The position numbers were made by a program, and so were the translations under genes. A DNA stretch of 64,000 nt. It comes from Solen grandis. Its lineage: Eukaryota; Mollusca; Bivalvia; Adapedonta; Solenidae. The notes beneath the pieces are model-generated. The model was given only the letters and a program-made list of their open reading frames with translations. It was not told the DNA's origin and did no database searches. The stretch is from NCBI GenBank assembly GCA_021229015.1, contig CM037789.1:26159891-26223890 (forward strand). Reading direction: 5' to 3'. Positions 54,901-63,750 of the stretch are shown piece by piece (position 1 is the first letter of the stretch; each line of letters begins with the position of its first letter).

Positions 54901-57900
54901 AAGTGAGACAGTGTGTCATGCACAATGTTCAAGTTATACATAGAGGTCAAAGGTCATGGAGTTGGATTTGCTTGTCCAGGTTGTAACTTAGACATGGATT
55001 GCAGCATCTTCAAACAGCTTGGCAGTTATGTTAACCTCAATGAAGTGTAGTGTCGTGCAGAAGAGTTTGGTCCCTAGCTCAAAGGTCAAGGTCACACCTA
55101 GAAGTAAATGTCATGGAGTTGGATTTGCTCTCGGGCTGTAATTAGAGATGGATTTTTAATAACTTGGCATTAATGTTAACCTCAATGAGATGGAGTGTAA
55201 ACCAAGAGTTAGTCCGCAGGTCCAAGGTCAAGGTCGCACATAGAGATTAAAGGACATTTGCTTGTCTGGGCGTAATTAGACTTGATGGCAGGATTTCCAA
55301 ATAAACTTGCAGTTAAATATTTACCTCAATTGGACAGATTGTCATGTACAAGAGTTGTGACCCTAGCTCAAAGGTAATTTGTTGTCTGTAACCTAGACAT
55401 GGATTTTTAAAAATTGGAGTAAGTTTGCCTAAATGAAAATTAAAATTGGGCCATAGTTTCAAGGTTTAATTTTGTCAGAATTCTCAAATGACTTAGCAGT
55501 AAGTTTTTCCTCAATGAAATGATGTATCACACGGCAGAGTTGGGTCCCTAGCTCCATGGTCAGGGTCACATTAGAGGTGAAAGGGGCACCTAAAGCCGCG
55601 GGCTCAACATGTTGCCATTAGGCATCTAGTTCAGGTTCAGAATTATGAAATTCCTTACCTTCTACTGTTCATACAGCTTCCTGTGTCCACCAGTTTATAC
55701 AGTCTTATTTTATGCTAACTGATCATAATGAAATACTGATAAAATCCATATCCCACAGTGTGAGTTGTATAGATCTGCCAGAACTCCTTTTTTTTTCACT
55801 TAAAAAGGATATATATGGGTATGTAGCAGCAGTTAGCATAAAATAAAAATAAAATCTGTTTGTTTTGAGTAAATATGGAATGTATCTCATCTTGAAGTGA
55901 TACACTTTTTACATTTTCACTTGTACTACACACCCAAAAATTTTTTTCCTTCGTAGATATATTTTTATCACTCAAAACAAACAAAAATCCTCTATTTTGT
56001 ATCCATCTCGATGAGATATATTCTATATCCACTCAAAACAAACAAAAATCCTCTATTTTATATCCATCTTGATAAGATATATTCTATATCCACTCAAAAC
56101 AAACAAAAATCCTCTATTTTATATCCATCTTGATAAGATATATTCTTTATCCACTCAAAACAAACAAAAATCCTCTATTTTGTATCCATCTCGATAAGAT
56201 ATATTCTATATCCACTCAAAACAAACAAAAATCCTCTATTTTATATTTACTCTGGAATTTCCAAGAGAGGGACAAGTAAATATCGCTTTTATTTCTTAAA
56301 GTGTTATTTTGTTGTATAAATATGTAGATATTTTTCAGTTATATGAGCCATATGGAAGATCATATTTTTAAGCCAAGTATGTTTATACACTTTATATAAA
56401 TTAAATGACTTTTCTTACAGTTACTTACCCAATGACTAACAACTATATTTTACTTTGTTGCAGAACCATCCAAGCCCAAAGGGGTGCCTCAGTTTCAGGG
56501 AAGTCAAGCAGGTTCATTAGCAATGCACAGTATTGCTAATATGAGTACTGCAATGAAAAGTAAGATGAATGCCGCATCATTTATGATCAAGCCGCTGGCC
56601 GATCTTGGCAATATTTATAAAGAGATTTCTCCAATGCGGCGAAGGTTCATATCTTTTTATGTTTACTTTTTTATTTTCTTTTTTTTTTTTTTAATAATGA
56701 AAGGGAAAAATACAGCAGATAGACAAATTTCAATTTAGGGTTAAAAGAGTACATTATATGAGTACCCTTTCAGGGCCTCCTCTGTATTTTTTAGACTTGT
56801 CGCCAACAAATTCGCCAAATCTAAAAAGTTGGAGCCACTTTAGAGCCATTTTAGAGCCAGAGCCTGAGCCAAAGTTTCAATAACTAGATGAATGAATGAA
56901 TGTTACATTAATTATTAGGTTTACAATTTTAGTGTCAGTATTTGATTTAACTCTTTACCTTTATCTTACCATATAAATCCTGGGATTAAAAAAAGAAGTA
57001 ACAAACAACCATGCAAATTTTAATTTTATTATTTAAATTAATCAAAGCACATGTCATACAACAATATAACAGATAAAACAGGTTAACTTAAGCACATAGT
57101 GAAACGGAACGTCATAGATAAAATCATCATGGAATCACATATCTCCTTACATTCACTTTGTTTGTTCCATTTTCTCAGCCAGCATTTTTTCAGTCTCAGT
57201 GTTCCATTTTCTCAGCCAGCATTTTTTCATTCTCAAAATCAAGATCAATGATGAAAGATTCTACGAGTCTTTTCAAGTAAATGTAATTAAAATATATTTA
57301 TATTTAAAAGCCTGTTCATATTCAAAAATATTTAAGTATATTATTTGTTTAAATAAATTTGATTTAAAAAAAAAATAATCAAAATACAATAAAGGGCCTT
57401 TGTCACAGTTATGCCAGAGAGCACATGAATTGAAACATCCAGCATAAATGAAACTGATTCATTTTTTCCCTTAGGTTTCAGGCAGATTGCAATTTGCCAT
57501 TTCAAGTTTGATTTTTGCTGCTTGCAATTGCTAATTTCTAACCCAGGATATTTATTTGATAATCAAGTGATATTCATGGCCATCAAAAAATTGTTACTTG
57601 TGATTTTCTTTGTTTCTGAAATTTGTGATGGTTGGATAGGTCACAGGGCTCTTGATCTCCATTTTTAGTGCCCTTATTGGGCACCATTTCCCCAGCCAAA
57701 AATATGTTATTGTTTTTTTCCCCATTTCCAAGCAAAATTCCCCTTACAAACCAAAATGCAAGAGCTCATATCTATAGCAAGAATGGTCAAGTGGTAGATT
57801 GTTGTACTGTAAACTAGATGTTTAACCAATAAAGCGACTAGACAGAAACTATTTTGTACATTCTTATTATTATAATTATTGTAAAGTGTGCAGCAAAAAT

Positions 57901-60900
57901 TGCCTAAAACTCCCCCAATAGGAGAAAACAACACAAACCCCCCCCTCCTGAAGGAAGAAGTACTAATCCCCCAAAACAGAGAGAGAGCCCTGGGTCAAAG
58001 TCACTTAACTGTTAGACAAAACAGAAAACTGGAATTCAAATAACCAGTCCATTTTTTTCGGAGAAACTTTAAACCCTGACTTAACCTACTTTTAGGGGAC
58101 TACTTTCTGTTTATGACTTACTTAGCTGATTAAAATACCAACCCATCTTTTGTGTAAGTGAGTTCAGTCCTTGGTCACATGATATATCCAAGTGCAGCTA
58201 TTGGATAACATGATAGTTTAATTTTTAATATATCTATAGACATTGGAAGAGTCCACTGTTACCAACATAAGGGTGTTGCAAGAGTACAACAGATACATTA
58301 CAGCAAGCTCCATTATAACACAGCTCAACATTGGCCCCAAAATCTGCATTTCATAATTTATTTTGTTGACTACCAGGTACGTCCTTACAGTTATAAGGGT
58401 CTACAATATTTAGCGGAATCTATACTTGAACTGCAAAATCTATATGTTTAACCAGGTTTTCAACGAAGGTCATGTGTTTTAGAATAGGGTATGTTGTTGG
58501 GCAAATTGGAGGGCATCAGAACATTACCATTGAATAGCTCTTGTTATATTAGAGGTAAAGTTTTCACACTTGGTAGGTAGATACCTTATGGAAAGGGGAA
58601 AGTTGGGATTGATTTTCAGGATGATAGGGTAATGGTCACTGTTATTAAAAATAGATTTTTCGTTTCCGTCAAATAACTTCTTTTAGGAGTGAGGTTAGTA
58701 GATAGATACTTTATGGGAAAAGGAAGATTTAGATTGGTTTTCAAGTGACTAGGGTCAAGGTCAAGGCCACTGTTAGTTGAAAAAAAATTGCTTACCTGAG
58801 GCAACCAGGTTTTGACATGTTTCTTATGTGATTTATTTTGGTGCATTTTGACACAGTTATAAGGCAGTAAAAAAGAAAAAAACTGCAGTATCTAGACTTA
58901 GACCCCAAACATTGCATTATAATGGAGCTGCAATGTAATGACCACCTTTAGTGATGATTCTCTTTATCGTTATAGGTCCACAATCACTTTGTATAGCACC
59001 CAGGAAGCCATGGCGGCTCTCTCACAGATCCAGGAGTCCAAAAAGGAAAGGGCACAGATGGAAATCAAATCTAAACTGTTGTCGATTAAGAAAAGGGTGA
59101 AAAAGGTATGTTTATACTATACTAAGTTTTATTCAAAAAAGAAATTATGGATTTTTATGTCAGAAATATATATATAAAACTGCTCTTGGGGTGTCCTAAA
59201 CATTGATTGATATTTTTTGTTGATTTAGCCTTAGACTGATTTTATTAGATTAAATCTGTGTATATTATTATCTCCTTAAATGACTTCAGTAAGAAAGATT
59301 TCTTTACTGTTTCTGATGGCCAAAAAGATTGAGCATTTACATCAGGTGATGTTCAGTCCCCAGTAAAAAACATTAAATATGATAATGGTAGCTCACTGCT
59401 TTCTGCTCACTATGAATTAGGGTTTTCCTTGACTAGTTGGCCCGGTGTTTGGATATTATGACTGGATGTGATAACTTACAAGATGTCTGTAGTGTGATGC
59501 TGCAGTGTTCCAGCACGATGATATCTGTCTCTAGTGGATATAATTCCAGAGAGACTAAAAAACTGTCAGATCACACGTTATTATACAAAAACTAAAGGTA
59601 AACACTTGACCTGTTATAAACTCTTTCTGACACCTGGCAAACTGATTAGGGTCTCATCTGTTTGCTCATACAATTAATTTTAGCTTTGATTTGACACACA
59701 GTCTGCACAGCAAAGAAAAAATCATTGTTTCCTATATCTTTTCAATTTCAGTAAATTAATATTAAACAAGTCATAAATTTGTATCTTATATGAATAATCT
59801 TTAGATAAAGGGGTTAAGTGTATACAATAATAACCTTTTAATTTTTACAGACTTTAGAAGCAGTAGAAATGGATAGTGACAGCGATGATGATGAGGAAAG
59901 TGAAAGCCTTGAACGGAAAATCAAATTTCCGCCAATTTATGACACACGTGCTGAGCGAGAGAAGGTAGGTTGTAAAAAAAGTAAATGATATTCTTTGGTT
60001 GGCAGTTCTTTTCAATTTGATGAACTTGACTGATTTTTCCATGGCAAAAGTGTATTTATTAAGAAATTCATGAAATCATGTATATCAAGTTTTTTAAGGG
60101 AGCTGTCTACAATGTTAACATTTTTAGCTCACCTTAGCACAATGTGCTGTAGGAGAGCTACGAGACTCAGATCACATTTAGGTCACCCATTGTCCGTGTC
60201 TGTTGTCAGCTGTCCACAATTTGTCATGAATGACATCTTCTTAAACCACTGGAAGCAATTTCATGAAACTTGACAGGGTTGACCAATGAGTTGGTCTTTT
60301 AAAGAAGTTGCTAAAACGAATTTGACTCTGCAGGATTTTGTCATTATTAATTAAAAAAAAATATAAAAAAAAATCCTTGGATAATATTCATGGGAAATAA
60401 TCCAAATATTGTTTTGAAAGAAATGACATCAGTTGTCTCTCTTGATCTTTTTCTTTGTTAAATTTTGTTATTGATAAAGATAACACTTTCCCTCATAGAG
60501 GATACCATGAAAAGACCTATGCGAACAAGATAAAAAAAAATCAGCGAGTAATGCAGGTGATAGGTTTTTGTTTCGCTGTCCTCAGTGTTGTTGGTAATGA
60601 GTTTTGTAATTATATTTGGTAAGGTTTGAGTTTGGTTTTCAGATAGGTTATATGTGGTAATTGGTCGTCAAAATGAGTCTATATGTGGGAAAGGGTTAAA
60701 ATGGTCTTATGAGGAAAGGTTAAATGAGTCTTATGAGGGAATGGGTTAAATGAGTCTATATGAGGGAAAGGGTTAAATGAGTCTATATGAGGGAAAGGGT
60801 CAAAATGAGTCTATATGAGGGAAAGGGTTAAAATGAGTCTATATGAGGGAAAGGGTTAATTTGTTTGTATATAAGGTTCCCATAGAAATGGTTTTCTTTT

Positions 60901-63730
60901 ATAATCTTGAATCTGATGTAAATGGTAGTAGGCTAAAATTTTAAGTGAATTAAAGTTTTTTTAGGCTGATGGTACTCATGTGAGTGATATGTATCCATGA
61001 CAGCCTACTTGTTTTGTATGATCTTTTACTAAGTAGTCTTGACACAATAATAGTGTTGCACCTGTCCATCCTTCCGTGATCAAAAATACAAATTTTCAGG
61101 ACCTTTTTTTTTTCTATGTTTGTGTCATATAATCACAGGTTGAATTTGCATTTCAATACTTTTTGCTCATTTAAAAAAAACAACAACAAGAAACATGTCA
61201 TTTGACGCAAAACCAGGTTTTCAGGTGTCTTCCCAATCAAGTAAAACTTATTATACCCCCGAAACAAAGTTTGGGGGGGGGGTATATAGGAGTCACCCGG
61301 TGGTCGGTCGGTCGGTCCAGCGGTCCGTTGCATTTTCCTTGTCTGGAGCATAACTTGAAAACCACAAGTTGGAATTCAATACAACTTCATGCAATGATCA
61401 AGCACATGGAGAGGAAGTGCAGTGCACAAGAACCATAACTCCATCTTGACTTATTACAGAGTTATTGCCCTTTGTTACTTTTCCTTGTCCGGAGCATAAC
61501 TTGAAAAGTACAAGTTTGATTTCAAAACAATTTCATACAATGGTCAACCACAATATGAGGAAGTGCAGTGCACAAGAACCATAACTCTATCTAGAGTAAT
61601 TACAGAGTTATTTCCCTTTGTTTCTTTTCCTTGTTTTTCTTGTCCTGAACATAACTCGAATATTATACATGGTATATACTTGAAACTTAAAATGTAAACA
61701 GATGGCGACTAGGAGAAGTGCAGTGTCCAAGAACTGTAACCTTATATTTTTAAACTACTGTGACAAACAACCATTATTGACTCTATCAACTTTAAATAAA
61801 AACTTTACTTACTTATTACTATCACAACCAATATACTATGTATACAGGTTCTTATCTATGCTCTGCCTGAAGTCTGGCTTCTCCTGCATTAAAGTATTTT
61901 GTGGGGGTATTAATCACCTTCAGTGATAGCTCTAGTTTAAGTAAAAGTGACCTTGACTCTATTGACCTGAAAATCAATCCCAATCTTCCTCTTCCCATAA
62001 GGTATCTATCTGATACCTCACTCGTAAAAGAAATTATTTGATGGAAATGAAAAGTCTATTTTTTAAAACAGTGACCTTAACTCTTTTATCCTGAAAATCA
62101 ATCCCAATCTTTCTCTTCCCATAAGGTATCTTACCTGCCAAGTATGAAAATGTATCTCTATCCTAACAGGATATATTTGATGGAACTAAATGTTTGACAC
62201 CCGCCAGTCCAACATACCCTACTACAATAACCAGGATTTTCGTCTAAAACCTGGTAAATTACAGCCCTTGAACTACTAGAAATTGCTTAGTCATGGAGGT
62301 TTTCTTAACTTTTTTTCCTGATAGCTTACAGATATTGAGATAACTGTACTATGATGAGCTACAGATCAAGTTTGTATGTCACTTCGCATTGCACTCTTTT
62401 GACAGAATTACGGCCCTTGGACTTGAAAAAAGTATAATTCCTGGAATGTGCATCATGTTTTACATGTATCTACATCATCATTTTTTTCATGTGAACTACA
62501 GCAGTTTTAGTTTTGACATTATGCTGACTTTGTCAATTTGATCAGGGTTTTATTTGCCTTTTTTTAACAGAGGCCATACATAGTTGTCTTCCCTTTGGAA
62601 GATTTCTCTAAATTCATTCAGTTTTACCCAAATTTGCTGCTAGCCCCAGAGTAAAGAAGAGGATGCCTTTTCCTAAAAAAAATATTGTATTAAGGCCCTT
62701 TCTCCATCATCTGAAATAAGGCCTTGTGATATTACTTTTGAAAGGAATTCAGAAAACCTTTGGCATCAAATGTGATAACATTTTATTTTTATTGTAAATG
62801 ATATGATTTTGCTTTCCTGAATATTTCTTGGTCTTTCACCCAAAATATATATATGGAATATCTTACATTTGTAGATGAATGAAAGAAATTACATCCTTGG
62901 GAAAGTGGACACATTTGAGGAGAAAGCAATCCTGCGCAAACAGTATCTGACGGAGCTCAACTTCTGGTTCAGCGACAATCTAAATCTGGTAAATATTGTA
63001 TACCTGCAGTATGGAGGTCAAAGTTAAGATAGAGTTGCTTGTGATCTGAAGAAGAAAAAAAGATATTTTCTTCCATGCCAGCATTTTTTTTCAGCACTTT
63101 CAGAAAAGGGCAATATAACACTTATAACTCTCAAAATTTCTTGAGTTGGACCAGTACTTAGCGCCTGGGAATGTCAAGAAAATTCCTTGCCCCAAAACAG
63201 GATCAGTTGAACCCCGAACCTTCGGATCCACAGTTTGCTATGTTACCACTGGACCACGGATAGAAATTAATTGCTGGTTGCCATCATTAGTGAACTACAT
63301 CTAAAGCAAAATAATTAAAACTAAATAATATGTATATACCCAACAAAAATCCCTGTAATGTGTCTGGATTGTGTAATGTGATTATGAGTTTCTAAAATAT
63401 GTGTTAAAGGCATTTGCACATTTTATTACATTAGGGTAATCCACCCATCTTTTAATTGTGATCATGGTCCATCAAGTGCTTGTGGGAATTTATAGTAAAT
63501 ACGAGCCTTTATAGACTTAGAGTGAAATAGCCAATAACTCCATGTCATTGGAAGCTTGATTCAGCATGGAATCTTTATAATCATTTCAAGGACCATGATA
63601 ATAGTTTAAAGACGGATGGATTACCTTAATTTTAACACTGTCTCTCTTTTTAACAGTGTGATGATGTAGTGACCCCAGATGAGATGAAAGACATGATGAC
63701 AGATGCCCAGGAGCTTCACAGAGTGATAAC
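51078..63730 (+). CDS. Second gene: unrecognised charged protein, 5' part, at least six exons
   Basis: The supported exons are 52216-52383, 56464-56644, 58976-59105, 59851-59964, 62875-62988 and 63657-63730. All introns are GT-AG and all phases agree. They give about 260 codons, and the gene runs past the window. The start at 51078 is tentative. The protein is hydrophilic: a basic N-terminal part with two RRxS-type sites (RRARRASVV and PMRRRSTITL), a Met/Ala-rich helix, a Lys/Glu-rich helix and an acidic patch (MDSDSDDDEESESLE). A conserved-looking segment follows (FEEKAILRKQYLTELNFWFS). No signal peptide, membrane segment or catalytic motif is seen. I do not recognise the family. Coding status is well supported by the chain of exons and by higher GC than the introns. 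Confidence 0.75.
51085..52215. other. Intron (proposed) with poly-C/poly-A tract
   Basis: AT-rich sequence containing a homopolymer junction (51877-51909) and a family W SINE end (about 52110-52135). No exon is visible in it. Confidence 0.4.
51877..51909. repeat. Poly-C followed by poly-A
   Basis: About 21 C residues follow a CT repeat and are followed directly by about 11 A residues. The length is likely to be unreliable in the assembly. Confidence 0.9.
52216..52383 (+). CDS. Second gene, exon 2
   Basis: The acceptor is TTATTGTAG and the exon is phase 1 in and out. It encodes VLVRERKEQHDKKTVHFEEK, DVGGKPSPRRARRASVVGKP and VAASEIKEQTVKTLQ. RRARRASVV is a basophilic kinase consensus and could also act as a basic localisation signal. 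The donor is GCAAG/GTTGAT, which is weak at later positions but phase-consistent. Confidence 0.8.
53419..53432. repeat. Poly-C tract followed by (AT)n
   Basis: A run of 14 C residues is followed by alternating AT, similar to the homopolymer junction at 51877. Confidence 0.85.
54081..55629 (+). mobile_element. Helitron-like element D with 162-bp tandem core
   Basis: The left end GTCGAGCCCGCTTGCGGTGA is partly complementary to the right GCCGCGGGCTCAACATG. A CGTCCGTCCATCCGTCCGG tract follows the left end. The core is 162-bp units keyed by CCGGGCTGTAACTTCATCAT (CCGGG at 54191, 54353 and 54515) that decay progressively to the right through about seven or eight units. The 3' end is the hairpin TGCC-ATTA-GGCA followed by T-CTAG-T. 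It lacks coding capacity. Confidence 0.8.
55970..56246. repeat. 61-bp tandem array, about 4.5 copies
   Basis: The units begin ACTCAAAACAAACAAAAATC at 55970, 56031, 56092 and 56153, with a partial copy at about 56214. They are nearly identical. An inverted relative of the unit start (TTTGTTTTGAGT) lies just upstream at about 55860. Confidence 0.9.
56464..56644 (+). CDS. Second gene, exon 3
   Basis: The acceptor is CTTTGTTGCAG. The exon enters phase 1 and leaves phase 2 (CGAAG/GTTCAT). It encodes PSKPKGVPQFQGSQAGSLAM, HSIANMSTAMKSKMNAASFM and IKPLADLGNIYKEISPMRR. It is rich in Met, Ala and Ser with helix-like spacing. Confidence 0.8.
57164..57234. repeat. 37-bp direct duplication
   Basis: GTTCCATTTTCTCAGCCAGC..TTTTTTCA occurs at 57164 and 57201, almost identical. 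Confidence 0.85.
58510..58790 (-). repeat. Repeat block T, two units (minus strand)
   Basis: Two units carry TACCTTATGGAAAGGGGAAA or TACTTTATGGGAAAAGGAAG, then TTGATTTTCAGGATGATAGG or TTGGTTTTCAAGTGACTAGG. They are the reverse complement of the two units at 61945-62200, so the pair is an inverted repeat about 3.4 kb apart. Confidence 0.65.
58976..59105 (+). CDS. Second gene, exon 4
   Basis: The acceptor is TCGTTATAG. The exon enters phase 2 and leaves phase 0 (AAAAAG/GTATGT). It encodes STITLYSTQEAMAALSQIQE, SKKERAQMEIKSKLLSIKKR and VKK, a probable amphipathic helix or short coiled coil. Confidence 0.85.
59320..59600 (+). mobile_element. tRNA-derived SINE, family V
   Basis: The head is TGATGGCCAAAAAGATTGAG with B-box-like GTTCAGTCCCCAG. 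The body is TGATAATGGTAGCTCACTGC, GACTAGTTGGCCCGGTGTTT and GTAGTGTGATGCTGCAGTG. It matches 48945 moderately. Confidence 0.6.
59851..59964 (+). CDS. Second gene, exon 5 (acidic patch)
   Basis: The acceptor is AATTTTTACAG, and both boundaries are phase 0. It encodes TLEAVEMDSDSDDDEESESL and ERKIKFPPIYDTRAEREK. The Ser/Asp/Glu run matches casein kinase 2-type sites. The donor is GAAG/GTAGGT. Because both ends are phase 0 it could be skipped without frameshift. Confidence 0.85.
60126..61011 (+). mobile_element. Degenerate Helitron-like element F, interrupted
   Basis: The left end AGCTCACCTTAGCACAATGT and the imperfect hairpin to AGGAGAGCT match elements A and B. The right end GGTACTCATGTGAGTGATAT..CATGACAGCCTACTTGTTTT is a diverged form of their 3' end. 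The middle is interrupted by a TTAA MITE. It is the oldest-looking member of the A/B group. Confidence 0.6.
60479..60859 (+). mobile_element. TTAA MITE copy 5, degenerate, with amplified right end
   Basis: The left end CACTTTCCCTCATAGAGGAT and the body GAAAAGACCTATGCGAAC are recognisable. The central palindrome is eroded. The right-end segment ATGAGTCTATATGAGGGAAA-GGGTTAA is repeated in about seven tandem units of 27-28 bp (60670-60859). It is inserted inside element F. Confidence 0.8.
61252..61935 (+). mobile_element. Helitron-like element E with 146-bp tandem core
   Basis: The left hairpin is TATACCCCC..GGGGGTATA (61253-61286). A GGTCGGTCGGTCGGTCC tract follows. The core units are keyed by TTCCTTGTCTGGAGCATAAC at 61335 and 61481, with a diverged third at about 61627 (period about 146 bp). 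The right end is GTGGGGGTA, the hairpin ATCAC-CTTCA-GTGAT, then AGCT-CTAG-T. Confidence 0.8.
61945..62200 (+). repeat. Repeat block T, two units (plus strand)
   Basis: Two units contain GACCTTGACTCTATTGACCT or GACCTTAACTCTTTTATCCT, then GAAAATCAATCCCAATCTT and CTCTTCCCATAAGGTATCT. They match the minus-strand blocks at 58510-58790. They follow directly after element E and may belong to a compound insertion. Confidence 0.65.
62875..62988 (+). CDS. Second gene, exon 6
   Basis: The acceptor is ACATTTGTAG and both ends are phase 0. It encodes MNERNYILGKVDTFEEKAIL and RKQYLTELNFWFSDNLNL. The aromatic and Leu-rich LNFWFSDNLNL segment suggests a folded domain boundary. The donor is TCTG/GTAAAT. Confidence 0.85.
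63136..63262 (-). mobile_element. tRNA-like SINE, family W (minus strand)
   Basis: On the minus strand the head is CCGTGGTCCAGTGGTAACAT (A-box region) and GGTTCGGGGTTCAACTG (B box). The body ends AAGTACTGGTCCAACTCAAG. It is the cleaner partner of 13095-13222. Confidence 0.72.
63431..63627. mobile_element. MITE family R, copy 2 (TTA-flanked)
   Basis: The ends are GGGTAATCCACCCATC and GACGGATGGATTACC, with TTA on each side. The inner blocks GATCATGGTCCATCAAGTGC and GACCATGATAATAG pair. It ends about 30 bp upstream of the next exon. Confidence 0.75.
63657..63730 (+). CDS. Second gene, exon 7
   Basis: The acceptor is CTTTTTAACAG. The exon enters phase 0 and leaves phase 2 (ATAAC/GTACAT, a weak donor). 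It encodes CDDVVTPDEMKDMMTDAQEL and HRVI. DDVVTPDEMKDMM has helix-loop character but no EF-hand calcium loop that I can make out. Confidence 0.75.
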
Positions 63731-63750
63731 GTACATTTTTTATTCTTTTT

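Larger units (their letters stand above)
52384..56463. other. 4.1-kb intron with Helitron-like element D and a 61-bp array
   Basis: Contains a poly-C tract (53419-53432) followed by (AT)n, a SINE end (53857-53895), element D (54081-55629) and the 61-bp tandem array (55970-56246). The 181-codon frame at 53934-54479 runs from a SINE fragment into element D and is not a gene. Confidence 0.7.
56645..58975. other. 2.3-kb intron with repeated blocks
   Basis: AT-rich. It holds a 37-bp direct duplication (57164-57234) and two related blocks on the minus strand (58510-58790) that match blocks near 61945-62200. AT-rich words around 58302-58380 and 58840-58935 (CTCCATTATAACACAGCTC and GCATTATAATGGAGCTGCA) are roughly inverted copies of each other, with a relative near 46365. 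Confidence 0.55.
59965..62874. other. 2.9-kb intron packed with mobile elements
   Basis: Contains element F (60126-61011) with a nested TTAA MITE (60479-60859), element E (61252-61935) and repeat block T (61945-62200). The remaining 62200-62874 is AT-rich without a recognised feature. Confidence 0.7.
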
